Source: Paracoccaceae bacterium (GTDB taxonomy: Bacteria > Pseudomonadota > Alphaproteobacteria > Rhodobacterales > Rhodobacteraceae). Taken from it: a DNA stretch of 64,000 nucleotides. Below are positions 1 to 8,262 of this stretch, one piece after another. The DNA lies in contig WRPH01000006.1 in assembly GCA_009773375.1 (NCBI GenBank), forward strand, positions 124,001-188,000. Direction: 5' to 3'. The number at the start of each line of letters is the position of its first letter. The first letter of the stretch is position 1. Below the pieces are notes generated by a model that worked only from the letters and a program-made list of their open reading frames with translations, had not been told where the DNA came from and did not search any database. Made by a program: the position numbers and the translations under genes.

Positions 1-53
1 AGGCCCAGAAGCACAGCCAGAACCAGCGTTGCAAGGCGGGTATTCAGGGTCAT
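1..53 (-). CDS. 5' end of a probably exported protein (partial)
   Basis: Only the first 17 codons lie in the window (MTLNTRLATLVLAVLLG), running off its left edge. The start codon overlaps the anti-sigma factor stop codon as ATGA, so the gene is translationally coupled and belongs to the same operon. The visible residues look like the beginning of a Sec signal peptide: one Arg at position 6 followed by a run of Leu, Val and Ala. In related bacteria an ECF sigma/anti-sigma pair is often followed by an exported protein such as a protease, but nothing seen here fixes the identity. Confidence 0.55.
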   Translation of the reverse strand, partial: MTLNTRLATLVLAVLLG

Positions 54-631
54 TCAGCGAAATCCACCATCTCGAACAGATCAGCCCGAGCCTGCAAGCG
101 TTCGGCAAGCACTGCAAGGTCTGGGCTGGGGGCAGCCAGCGGGGCCAACCGATAGAGGCCCAAGGCGGAAGGGCCATCCAGAATGGTCAGGCCCTCGGCC
201 AGAAGGGTCTGCGAAATTGCCTGCGCCGGGGCGGTGGGCTGAAACGCCACCAAAAGTGCTGCGCCGTCGGTGTCGCCCGAGGCCTGAATGTATTCAACCG
301 GCGCCGGGCGCAGCAGTGTCTGCGCGGCAAAGCCGAGGCCTGCGGTAAGCAGGGCGAGTGCCGCAGCAGTGGCCAGCGACACCCGACGGGGGGGGGCGGC
401 GGGCAAAGCGATGCTGCGTTTCAGCCGGGCCAGACCGATTTCGCCGGGGGAATAACCGGGGGCTTCCGCCTGCATCCGGTCGCGCAGGCCGCGCAGAAAT
501 GCGGCTTCTGCGGCCAGCGCCGGGTTTGCCGCCACCGCCGCCGCGACCGCTGCGGCTTCGTCGGGCGACAGGCTGCCGTTGATCCAGAACGGCAGCAATT
601 CGGCAATCTGTTCGGCGTTTTCCTGCGCCAT
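50..631 (-). CDS. anti-sigma factor (membrane-anchored, no zinc motif)
   Basis: This 193-residue protein is the likely antagonist of the ECF sigma factor encoded directly upstream. The N-terminal region contains the phrase ELLPFWINGSLSPDEAA, typical of anti-sigma factors in which a helical domain clamps the sigma factor. The HxxxCxxC zinc signature of ZAS domains is absent. One hydrophobic segment at about residues 83-103 would anchor it in the inner membrane, with a periplasmic C-terminal half of about 90 residues that could sense a signal. I chose the ATG at 631 because AAGGGGA lies at good distance before it and it sits 1 base past the sigma stop codon; a longer frame starting at 664 would overlap the sigma gene. 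Function is inferred from position and architecture. Confidence 0.8.
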   Translation of the reverse strand: MAQENAEQIAELLPFWINGSLSPDEAAAVAAAVAANPALAAEAAFLRGLRDRMQAEAPGYSPGEIGLARLKRSIALPAAPPRRVSLATAAALALLTAGLGFAAQTLLRPAPVEYIQASGDTDGAALLVAFQPTAPAQAISQTLLAEGLTILDGPSALGLYRLAPLAAPSPDLAVLAERLQARADLFEMVDFAE

Positions 632-632
632 C

Positions 633-1187
633 TTAGCGTCCCCTTGCGCCGAACCTGCCTTCAAGACAGTGCATCAGCAGCTTTTTGGCGTGAAACACGC
701 GGGTTTTTATCGTTCCTTCGGCCACGTCCAGCACCTCTGCAATCTCGCGGTAGGCCATATCCTGATAGAACGTCAGCTCGATCGCCGCCCGATGATCGGG
801 CTTCAACCCATCCAGACAGGCGCGCAGATGCGTCGCGTCCTGGGCCGCCGCGATGCAGGTCAGCGCATCGGGGCTGTCGTCTTCCTGTTCAGGCATATCG
901 GCGTCGGTCGTGAAGCGTCCTTGCTTTCTGAAATGGTCCATCAGCTTGCGATAAGCGATCCCGAACACCCAGCTTTTCACCGTGCTGCGGCCTTCAAACC
1001 GCGCGGCTCCGTTCCAGACATCCAGAAACACCTCATGCTGTAAGTCGGCGCAGGTGAAGGGATCGTTCAATCTTGAGGCGAGAAATCGGAACAGCGGCTT
1101 TTCCAGCGCGCGGTAGAAGGTCTCAAACGCCGCCATATCGCGCTGCGCCATGCGCTGGATCAGGGCTTTCAGATCGGGATCGGTCAT
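633..1187 (-). CDS. RNA polymerase sigma factor, ECF family
   Basis: This 184-residue protein has the two-domain ECF layout. Region 2 spans about residues 15-85, with the DLQHEVFLDVW helix and the -10 recognition stretch ending WVFGIAYRKLMDHFR. Region 4 spans about residues 125-175, with AYREIAEVLDVAEGTIKTRVFHAKK as the -35 recognition helix-turn-helix. It directs RNA polymerase to a small regulon, usually for envelope or oxidative stress. It lies 12 bases after the outer-membrane protein gene and 1 base before the anti-sigma gene, so all of them are probably cotranscribed. The group within the ECF family cannot be assigned by eye. Confidence 0.92.
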   Translation of the reverse strand: MTDPDLKALIQRMAQRDMAAFETFYRALEKPLFRFLASRLNDPFTCADLQHEVFLDVWNGAARFEGRSTVKSWVFGIAYRKLMDHFRKQGRFTTDADMPEQEDDSPDALTCIAAAQDATHLRACLDGLKPDHRAAIELTFYQDMAYREIAEVLDVAEGTIKTRVFHAKKLLMHCLEGRFGARGR

Positions 1188-1199
1188 TGTGGCATCGGG

Positions 1200-3074
1200 T
1201 CAGTTATCCTGAAACAGGCCGACTTCGCGTCGGTAGGCCAAGCCAAACACCCAGCCGCCAGCCTTGTTCAGGTAATGCGCCCGCGCACAGCTGCCATAAT
1301 CGGCAGACAGCACCAGTTCCTGATCGGGCAAGAATTCCCACGCCAGTTCTGATGCCAGATAACGCCCCGGTTTGGCCTCTGGCACGTCAGATACCAACTG
1401 CCCCACGCCGATTTCCGCGCTGAGTTGATCCGGGATCAGCTGTTTGGCAAGGCTTGCCGAAACGTCGCGTTCGCCATAGCGCGCGCCGACCTTGTCGATC
1501 CGGGCAGCGCGGGCGGCCAGATTGACGGTGATGTCGTCGGTTACGGTGTAGGCGTAAAGCGCCTCGATGCGGTCGGCGGATGCGTCGGCACCGGCACCGG
1601 TCAGATCGGTCAGGTTTTCGCGGCTGTAGCGCAGCGCCCAAGAGGTTTCGGCGCGGAAACGGTCGATACCGAAGCTCAGGCTGTCAAAGCGGAAATCTTC
1701 CGGTTCGGGCGCACCATCGGGGGTTTCGATGCGGCGCAGGTCTTCGCGGTGCAGGGTCAGGTTCAGGCTGGTGCCGTTCCAGAAACCACCTGTGAAATCC
1801 TGTGGCGTGTAATACAGATCCAGCGTCGCCTCGCGGAAGCGGTCGGTGGGCAGATCGGGATCGGCGGCCAAATCGTTCAGCGCGCGGGCGGCGGTCAGGC
1901 TGGCCTGAAACTGCGGCGCATACCAGACGGCCTCCACCTCGGAGCGGGTTTCATCCGGGATCAGATCGGGGTTGAGCGCGCTGAAATATCCGGCATCGAC
2001 GCGGGCATGGCGCGCCGTCAGCGTCAGGCTTTGCGCATCACCTGACGGGGTGAGCAGAAACGACGCCTCGGCGGTCAGCGCCTTCCCGGTTTGCGGGGTG
2101 CCGTTGCCCCACTCGGTTTGCGCAAGGCCGATGGTGAAGCTGCCGCGATCCTGCGCGAAGGGCAGGCTGACACCGCCCGCCCAGCCTTCATTCGCCCCGG
2201 CATTGCCCGAGGGCAGGTTGGCCACCGTGCCGGAAAACCCGGCGAACGACAGCTTCAACCCGCGCCCGGCCAGCGGCATCAGCGAGCCACGCGCACCGAG
2301 CACCTGATCGGCGCTATCACTCAGCCCGAAGGCGTTGCGGGCATCATCCCAGACCGAGGCGCGGATCGCAAAGCCGCTGGCGTCATAGCGCTGATCGGCA
2401 TCGGACAGCCGCAGCAACACCCCGGCGCGGGTGGCTTCATCGAACAGCGGCAGGTCGTCTTCGAAATCCTGCGAGCCGATCCGCAGCGTCAGATCATCAC
2501 CACCCAGCGCCATGCGACGTTGCAGAAAGTAATCGGTGATGTCGGTCGCAGCGACGCCAGTGCTGCGGTCGATGCTGCGCGACAGGGTAACGCCGCCAGT
2601 GACGCGGCCCCGGTCAATTTCAAAGCTGAGCCGGGCATTGCCGCTGGCATAACTGTCGGTGGTGCGACCCGAAAGCGCGCCTGCCTCCAGCGTGCCGGAG
2701 ACGGCATAGGCGGTTTTGCCGACCGGGGTTTCGAAGGTGAAGGTCTGCAAAGCGATGTCCTGATCCGGCTTGCGATGCAGCACCACCAGATCATGCGCTA
2801 CCCCCGGCAGGCTGCCCGGCAAGGACACCAGCAGATAGCCGTCTTGCACCGCCAGCGGCAAATCCACATCGTCGCCATCAAGCCGGATCAGGATGCGCGA
2901 CAATGGCGGCAGATCCTCGACGCGCAGCCGCACCACCTGACCCGCCGCCACGACGCCCAAGCGGGTTTCGGCGGCTACGGGGCCAACCGTGACGGGGCCA
3001 ACCATGGCAAAGCCCATACAAACAGCAACAAACCTGCGCAAAAAACACCTGAACTTGGGAGAGGACACCGGCAC
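1200..3074 (-). CDS. putative outer-membrane beta-barrel protein
   Basis: The 624-residue product has an N-terminal signal peptide (Arg-rich start, hydrophobic core, cleavage near PVAAET at about residue 36). A domain of about 120 residues is followed by long alternating-polarity stretches (for example RLSFEIDRGRVTGGVTLSRS and YTVTDDITVNLAARAARID) that look like amphipathic barrel strands up to the C terminus. It has no family signature I recognise. It is the first gene of a probable operon with the ECF sigma and anti-sigma factors, so it may be either a target or a signal source for that system. The frame opens with a GTG at 3074; the ribosome-binding site is weak, so the start is uncertain. 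The C-terminal residue is Asn rather than the Phe common in barrels. Confidence 0.6.
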   Translation of the reverse strand: MPVSSPKFRCFLRRFVAVCMGFAMVGPVTVGPVAAETRLGVVAAGQVVRLRVEDLPPLSRILIRLDGDDVDLPLAVQDGYLLVSLPGSLPGVAHDLVVLHRKPDQDIALQTFTFETPVGKTAYAVSGTLEAGALSGRTTDSYASGNARLSFEIDRGRVTGGVTLSRSIDRSTGVAATDITDYFLQRRMALGGDDLTLRIGSQDFEDDLPLFDEATRAGVLLRLSDADQRYDASGFAIRASVWDDARNAFGLSDSADQVLGARGSLMPLAGRGLKLSFAGFSGTVANLPSGNAGANEGWAGGVSLPFAQDRGSFTIGLAQTEWGNGTPQTGKALTAEASFLLTPSGDAQSLTLTARHARVDAGYFSALNPDLIPDETRSEVEAVWYAPQFQASLTAARALNDLAADPDLPTDRFREATLDLYYTPQDFTGGFWNGTSLNLTLHREDLRRIETPDGAPEPEDFRFDSLSFGIDRFRAETSWALRYSRENLTDLTGAGADASADRIEALYAYTVTDDITVNLAARAARIDKVGARYGERDVSASLAKQLIPDQLSAEIGVGQLVSDVPEAKPGRYLASELAWEFLPDQELVLSADYGSCARAHYLNKAGGWVFGLAYRREVGLFQDN

Positions 3075-3276
3075 TTCTTGCAGGATATATTACTGCAAGC
3101 AAAGCCCATAGCCCAGCCCTGAGGCGATGGTTCTGCGCGGAAGCCTCTTGTTTTATTGGTTCTTGCGGCATTTTCCCGTCGCGCGGCCAATGCGGGCCTG
3201 TCGCTACGTCGGAACAATACGAAGCCGAGACGGCACCAGACCAGGGCAGCCGAACGGGGCGCTTAACCAGATTCGC

Positions 3277-3313
3277 AATTTTGTCGCAATTCGCGTGACA
3301 TTGCGGCAAAATT
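3277..3313. promoter_or_regulatory. 14-bp inverted repeat between divergent genes
   Basis: The arms AATTTTGTCGCAAT (3277-3290) and ATTGCGGCAAAATT (3300-3313) are inverted copies with one mismatch and a 9-base spacer. They lie in the 287-base divergent region between the outer-membrane protein and the RTX protein. The size suits a dimeric repressor or activator site. A second AT-rich dyad, TAATTGTCAATTA, follows at 3318-3330. No regulator gene is adjacent, so the binding protein is unknown. The rest of this region (3075-3276) shows no gene or other structure I can support. Confidence 0.45.
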
Positions 3314-3361
3314 ATGTTAATTGTCAATTAGTTAGATTTCATCAACAATAATGGGCCCAGC

Positions 3362-4621
3362 ATGCTTATTGAAGCCACCAGCCAAACGACCGAAGGGCAC
3401 GTTTACATCCTTTCCGGAAACGATGACCTCCATGTCGGCAGCGATGTGACCATCCGATCCACCCTGACCGATGCCGTCACCACCTGGGCCGGGGCGCATG
3501 TATTTACCATCGACGGCACCATCATCGGCCAGGATGACTGTATCAACACGATCGGCTGCGATGACGCGCAAACCGTTATTATCAACGCGGGTGCAAAGCT
3601 GATTTCCGGCGGTGACGGCGCTGTCAGCGATGCCGACGGGGTTATTCTGGACGGCATCGGATCGACGATGACCAATGCCGGCGACATTCATTCCTATGGC
3701 TCGGCGGCCAGTCTGTTTGTGCGCGATGCGGGAACAACCACTGTTTCGAACAGCGGCACGATGTATGGGCGGGTTTCCGGCGTTTGGCACAAGTTTGGCA
3801 TCGGCACACTGATTTTCAACAACTCTGGCACGGTCGAATCGCCCAATAACGCGTTTTGGGGCGGGGCTTCGGTGGATATTGTCACCAACACCGGCACGTT
3901 GCGCGGCGGCGTCGATCTGGGCGCGGGCAATGATGTGTTGAACAACAAGGGCGGCACCGTGACCGGGCTGATCCTTGGCGGTGAGGGCGACGACCGTTTT
4001 GTGTTAAGCACGACGGCGGAAACCATCGATGGCGGTGCGGGCTTTGATACGCTGGATCTGTCGTCTTATACTTCGGCGGTGCTGATTGATCTGAACGTTG
4101 CGGCAAACAACCGGGGCGCTGCGGCGCTGCGTGACAGCTTCAGCGGGATCGAGGCGATCATCGGCACCACCCGCGCCGATGTGCTGCGGGGGGATGCTGG
4201 CGACAACCTGTTCAACGGCCTTGGCGGGTCTGACAACCTGTCGGGCGGTGCCGGGGCGGATACGCTGGAAGGCGGCGCTGGAAAGGATGTACTGACCGGC
4301 GGCGACGGCGCGGATGTGTTCTTGTTTACCTCCAGCAAGGGGATGAACGACCAGATCACCGATTTTGTCGCCGGGGTTGATCAGATCCGGCTGGAAGGCT
4401 CGGCGTTTGGCTATGGCTTGGCGACCGGGGCGATTTCGGCAGCCTATTTCGTGGAGCAAACCAGCCTGACCGTGACAGACCGGGCGCAGCATTTCATCTT
4501 CCGCAGCACGGACAGCAGCCTTTGGTATGATGCCGATGGCAGTGGCAAGCGGGCAGCGGTGCTGATTGCCGATCTGCAGGATGGCGCGACGATGACGGCT
4601 GCGGATATCTGGCTGATCTGA
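3362..4621 (+). CDS. RTX-type calcium-binding protein, likely type I secreted
   Basis: This 419-residue protein lacks an N-terminal signal peptide. Its first 200 residues are made of short repeats rich in Asn, Gly, Thr and Val (INNSGT-like phrases such as FNNSGTVES and ITNTGTLRG) that suggest a beta-helix. Residues of about 200-320 contain nonapeptide calcium repeats of the GGxGxDxLx type (GGEGDDRFVL, GGAGADTLEG, GGDGADVFLF). The tail ITDFVAGVDQIRL is typical of the C-terminal region of proteins exported by type I systems. It is a probable extracellular or surface structural protein. No type I exporter genes are in this window. The ribosome-binding site before the ATG is poor. It converges with the SDR gene, with only 2 bases between the stop codons. 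Confidence 0.85.
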   Translation: MLIEATSQTTEGHVYILSGNDDLHVGSDVTIRSTLTDAVTTWAGAHVFTIDGTIIGQDDCINTIGCDDAQTVIINAGAKLISGGDGAVSDADGVILDGIGSTMTNAGDIHSYGSAASLFVRDAGTTTVSNSGTMYGRVSGVWHKFGIGTLIFNNSGTVESPNNAFWGGASVDIVTNTGTLRGGVDLGAGNDVLNNKGGTVTGLILGGEGDDRFVLSTTAETIDGGAGFDTLDLSSYTSAVLIDLNVAANNRGAAALRDSFSGIEAIIGTTRADVLRGDAGDNLFNGLGGSDNLSGGAGADTLEGGAGKDVLTGGDGADVFLFTSSKGMNDQITDFVAGVDQIRLEGSAFGYGLATGAISAAYFVEQTSLTVTDRAQHFIFRSTDSSLWYDADGSGKRAAVLIADLQDGATMTAADIWLI

Positions 4622-4623
4622 GG

Positions 4624-5382
4624 CTAAAGGCTTTCGGCGCCGTCGATCACCAGCGCGTGGCCGGTCATGAAAGACGATTGATCCGAGGCCAGATAGACGA
4701 TGCTTTGTGCGATTTCGTCGGCGGTGCCAAAGCGCTGCATCGGGATGGAGCCTGCAATGTAGGATTCCAACCCGGCGCGGCCGCCCATCTGCACCTCAAA
4801 CCCCGCGTTGAAGCGGGTGTCGACAAAGCCGGGGCACAGCGCGTTGCAGCGCACGCCGTAGCGGGCGTAATCGACCGCGATCTGCTTGGCCATGGCGATG
4901 ACGGCATGCTTGGTGGTGCAATAGGCGATCATCTCGCGGTCGTATTGCACGCCGGAGTTTGAGGCGGTCAGAATGATGGAACCGCTGCCTTGCGGCTTCA
5001 TCACCGACATTGCCGCCTGCGCCGCGACGAAATGCGACCGCACGTTCAGCGCCCAGGATGCATCCATCTGCGCCGCTGTGACCTGTTCCAGAGTGCCGGG
5101 AATCTGGATACCGGCGTGGGAATGCAGCACATCGAGCCGCCCATGCCAGGCCGCCGCCCCGGTAATCGCCGCTGCAAGCGCGTCGTCGTCGGTCACGTCC
5201 AGCGCCAGTGCCTCGGCCTGCCCACCTGCTGCCAGAATCGCATCGGCCACGGCGCGGGCCGCTTGGCCATCCAGATCGCTGACTACCACCCGCGCGCCTT
5301 GCACGGCCATTGCGAAAGCGCCGGCACGGCCAATGCCCGACCCGGCCCCGGTCACAAACGCCACGCGGTTGGAAAGCTGCAT
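4624..5382 (-). CDS. SDR-family NAD(P)-dependent oxidoreductase
   Basis: This is a 252-residue classical short-chain dehydrogenase. The nucleotide-binding motif TGAGSGIG is at about residues 11-18. An acidic residue at the end of beta-2 (VVVSDLDG) favours NAD over NADP. The catalytic set is Ser in ILTASNSG and Tyr-Lys in YCTTKHA. The Asn of the usual NNAG motif is replaced (LHSHAGI). It is the last gene of the ABC-transporter operon, 12 bases after the second permease, so it probably oxidises the imported compound or an early intermediate. The substrate cannot be told from sequence; a polyol, sugar or amino-alcohol are all possible. Confidence 0.9.
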   Translation of the reverse strand: MQLSNRVAFVTGAGSGIGRAGAFAMAVQGARVVVSDLDGQAARAVADAILAAGGQAEALALDVTDDDALAAAITGAAAWHGRLDVLHSHAGIQIPGTLEQVTAAQMDASWALNVRSHFVAAQAAMSVMKPQGSGSIILTASNSGVQYDREMIAYCTTKHAVIAMAKQIAVDYARYGVRCNALCPGFVDTRFNAGFEVQMGGRAGLESYIAGSIPMQRFGTADEIAQSIVYLASDQSSFMTGHALVIDGAESL

Positions 5383-5394
5383 ATCAGGCTCCGT

Positions 5395-6210
5395 TCAGGC
5401 TTTGCGGCCGCGTTGCAGGATCGACTGCGCGGTGATCAGCAGGATCAGCGACACCGCCAGAACCATGCTGCCGATGGCGTTGATTTCCGGCGTCACGCCA
5501 CGGCGGATCGACGAAAACACATAGATCGGCAGCGTGGTCTGCGATCCGGCGACGAAGAAGGCGATGATGAAATCATCAAAGCTGAAGGTGAAGGCCAGCA
5601 GGAAACCGGCCAGAATACCGGGGAAAATCTGCGGCAGGGTGACTTGCCGGAAGGTGCCCCACGGGGTTGCGCCAAGGTCGGCAGAAGCCTCGATCAGGCT
5701 GCGGTCCATGCCAGACACGCGGGCGCGGACGATGATGATCACCAGCGCCATTGAAAACAGCCCGTGGGCGGCGATCAGTGAACCATAGCCCAACGCCAGT
5801 TGCGGCGCGGCATCAGCCATCGGCCACAGCGCGGCAAGGATCGGGTTCAGCCAGTCGAACACCGTTACCAGCGCGATCAGCGTGGCGATGCCGATGACGA
5901 TGCCCGGCACCATCACCGCGATATAGATCAGCGCATCAAACGCCACCCGCAGCCGCCCTTTGACCGATTGCAGCGCCAGCGCCGCCATGGTGCCGAAGAC
6001 CGTCGCCAGCACGGCAGAGAAAAGTGCCACGGTCAGGCTGGTCTGGAACGCCTCGGTGACAAAGGGGTTATCCAGCGCCTTGCCATACCATTGCACCGAA
6101 AAGCCGGTGAACTGGCTGGCATGCTTGCCTGCGTTGAAGGAAAACAGCGCGATAATCCCGATCGGGATATAAAGGAACAGATAGACGGCCAGTGCATAGA
6201 TCCGCATCAC
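5395..6210 (-). CDS. ABC transporter permease, PotC-like
   Basis: The 271-residue inner-membrane protein has six predicted helices. The EAA loop that contacts the ATPase reads EASADLGATPWGTFRQVTLP. Together with the preceding permease, the binding protein and the ATPase it forms an importer of the spermidine/putrescine (POPT) family. The gene follows the other permease by 4 bases and precedes the SDR gene. The family also transports other cationic or zwitterionic small molecules, so polyamine specificity is only the default assumption. Confidence 0.92.
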   Translation of the reverse strand: MMRIYALAVYLFLYIPIGIIALFSFNAGKHASQFTGFSVQWYGKALDNPFVTEAFQTSLTVALFSAVLATVFGTMAALALQSVKGRLRVAFDALIYIAVMVPGIVIGIATLIALVTVFDWLNPILAALWPMADAAPQLALGYGSLIAAHGLFSMALVIIIVRARVSGMDRSLIEASADLGATPWGTFRQVTLPQIFPGILAGFLLAFTFSFDDFIIAFFVAGSQTTLPIYVFSSIRRGVTPEINAIGSMVLAVSLILLITAQSILQRGRKA

Positions 6211-6214
6211 GCCC

Positions 6215-7069
6215 TCACATCAACGAAACGTCATCGCGGCCACCGGCCCAGCGCCGGGTGACTCGCATATAGGCGGTGACGGTGATCAGCATCACCAGCA
6301 CCAAGGCCATCGCCACCGCCGACCCGAAGGCCCAGTTGCGCGATTGCAGGAACAGATCGACAAGTGCGTTGCCGACAAAGAACACCTTGCCGCCGCCCAG
6401 CATCGCCGGGATCAGGAATTCGCCCATCAACAGGATGAACACCAGCATGCAGCCGGTCGCCACCCCCGCCATCGACATCGGCAGCGTCACGTTCAGAAAG
6501 GTGCGCGCCGGGGGGCAACCCAGATCGCTGGAGGCTTCCAGCAAACGTTTGTCCAGCCGTTCAAGGCTGACATAGATCGGGAACACCATCAGCGGCAGAT
6601 AGCCATAGACGATCCCGACCAGCACCGCGAAGGGGGTGTTGATCAGGCGCGGATTGCCAAGGCCCAAGGCATTCAGCAACGCAGGCAGGCCCTGCCCGCC
6701 CAACAGGAAAATCCACGCATAGCTGCGGATCAGGATCGAGGTCCAGAATGGCACGATCACCAGAATAAGCAGCATTGTCCGCCATTTGGCATTGGCGCGG
6801 ATCGCCAGAAAATACGCCAGCGGATAGGCGATCAGCAGGCAGACAAAGGTGCCGACCGGTGCCAGAACCAGCGTGTTCTTGAACGCCGCCCAGCGCGAGC
6901 CGAGGTTGAGGAAGTTGTCGAAAGTGAAAGCGGGGACATAGCCACCGGCTGGCCCCCGCTCGCCAAAGCTGAAGACGAAGACGACCACAAGCGGCAGCAC
7001 CAGCATGGTGAAGAACCATGCCCCTGCGGGAAGCAAGAATAGCGCTGTGCGGTAGCGTGGTCGCATCAT
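6215..7069 (-). CDS. ABC transporter permease, PotB-like
   Basis: This 284-residue membrane protein begins with a hydrophobic first helix (ALFLLPAGAWFFTMLVLPLV), carries the EAA loop EASSDLGCPPARTFLNVTLP, and has helices consistent with the PotB half of a heterodimeric permease. It lies 7 bases downstream of the binding-protein gene and 4 bases upstream of its partner, in the order ATPase, binding protein, permease, permease, dehydrogenase. The substrate is imported from the periplasm; its identity is unproven. Confidence 0.92.
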   Translation of the reverse strand: MMRPRYRTALFLLPAGAWFFTMLVLPLVVVFVFSFGERGPAGGYVPAFTFDNFLNLGSRWAAFKNTLVLAPVGTFVCLLIAYPLAYFLAIRANAKWRTMLLILVIVPFWTSILIRSYAWIFLLGGQGLPALLNALGLGNPRLINTPFAVLVGIVYGYLPLMVFPIYVSLERLDKRLLEASSDLGCPPARTFLNVTLPMSMAGVATGCMLVFILLMGEFLIPAMLGGGKVFFVGNALVDLFLQSRNWAFGSAVAMALVLVMLITVTAYMRVTRRWAGGRDDVSLM

Positions 7070-7076
7070 TGTCCCC

Positions 7077-8234
7077 TTATGCCGATTTGAAACGTGCCAT
7101 CAGCTCTGCCCGGCCCGGATCGGTCAGCGTTACCGCGGCACCGAATTCCAGCGGAGACAGCAGTTCTGCCGCCGGATACATGATTGGGTCGTTCAGGATT
7201 TCCGGCGGCAGCAGCGCATCGACGCGCTTGTCGGCAACCGGATAGCCGTGGAACAGCACTTCCTTCACGTTCACCGCCGGATCGAGCAGGAAGTTGATCA
7301 GCGCATAGGCGGCGTCCAGATGCGGTGCGCCCTTCGGGATGGCAAGGAAATCCGACCACAGCTCGCCGCCTTCGCTGCCCAGCACATACTCGATTTCCGG
7401 GATGTCGTTGTGCAGCTGCTTGCCGTCACCGGTCCAGCACATTGTCATCCAAGCATCGCCCGACCGCATCGACGGCTGGTAATCCGAGCTGATCGCAAAC
7501 AGGTGCGGCTTGACGTCAAGCAGCAGCTTTTCGGCATCGGCCAGTTCCTTCGGGTCTACCGAGTTGAAGGAATAGCCGAAGTATTTCAGCGCGTTGCCGA
7601 TGGTGGTCAGCTGGTAATCATGCACCATGGTGCGGCCCGAAAACTCGGCCATGGTGATATCCCAGAATTCTTTCCACGAGGTCAGCTTCTTGCCGCCGGT
7701 CTGCGCGGTGTTGACCGCATAGCCGGTGGTGCCCCAGTTGCGCGACACGGCATAGACCACGCCATCCACCGTGCCGGGTTCGGCAAAGCGCGGGTCGAAC
7801 GAGGCCAGATCGTAGTTCGGGATCTTGGTCAGGTCCAACGGCTCGATCAGGTTTTCCGAAACATAGGTGCTGATGGTGTAGTTGGTCGGCACGAACACAT
7901 CCCAGCCCGAACCGCCCGCTTGCAGTTTGGCCAGCATTTCCTCGTTCGATCCGAAGACGCTCATGTCTACGGCGGCACCGGTGGCGGCCTTGAACGCCTC
8001 GAAATTCGCCGGATCGTGGTAGTTCGGCCAGCTGGCCAGCACCACCCGATCGCCGATGCCCGATTGCGCCCAAGCCGCACCGCGCAGGCCCGGCAGCGCC
8101 GAACCCAGAACGCTGGTGGCAAGGCCGAGGCCGGTCACGCCCAGAAAGTGCCGGCGCGACACCGAACCTTTCTTGTAGCGCATCAGCTCGGTGATGAATT
8201 TTTCCCGTGAGATGGTGTCATTCCGGTCTGTCAT
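7077..8234 (-). CDS. TAT-exported substrate-binding protein, PotD/PotF-like
   Basis: This periplasmic binding protein (385 residues from the chosen start) belongs to the polyamine type. The N terminus carries a twin-arginine leader, SRRHFLG, followed by a hydrophobic stretch ending AAWAQ, so it is exported folded. The mature part opens RVVLASWPNYHDPANFEAF, as in spermidine/putrescine binding proteins, and continues with the family phrase GGSGWDVFVPTNYTI. I chose the ATG at 8234 because GGGAG lies 7 bases before it; the frame could also open at 8240 or 8276, the last overlapping the ATPase gene. Aspartate and Trp residues in the cleft cannot be mapped by eye, so the ligand stays open. Confidence 0.9.
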   Translation of the reverse strand: MTDRNDTISREKFITELMRYKKGSVSRRHFLGVTGLGLATSVLGSALPGLRGAAWAQSGIGDRVVLASWPNYHDPANFEAFKAATGAAVDMSVFGSNEEMLAKLQAGGSGWDVFVPTNYTISTYVSENLIEPLDLTKIPNYDLASFDPRFAEPGTVDGVVYAVSRNWGTTGYAVNTAQTGGKKLTSWKEFWDITMAEFSGRTMVHDYQLTTIGNALKYFGYSFNSVDPKELADAEKLLLDVKPHLFAISSDYQPSMRSGDAWMTMCWTGDGKQLHNDIPEIEYVLGSEGGELWSDFLAIPKGAPHLDAAYALINFLLDPAVNVKEVLFHGYPVADKRVDALLPPEILNDPIMYPAAELLSPLEFGAAVTLTDPGRAELMARFKSA

Positions 8235-8262
8235 GGTCATTCTCCCAGTTGGTTTCTTGTTT

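Noticed and set aside
3205-3230. GGAAC sequence as ECF sigma promoter before the outer-membrane protein gene
   Set aside because: It is on the strand away from that gene, and no matching -10 word is at the proper distance.
4000-4330. Tandem GGxGxDxL-coding repeats as a DNA repeat or CRISPR array
   Set aside because: The repeats are protein-level calcium-binding nonapeptides inside the RTX gene; the DNA units vary and have no spacer structure.
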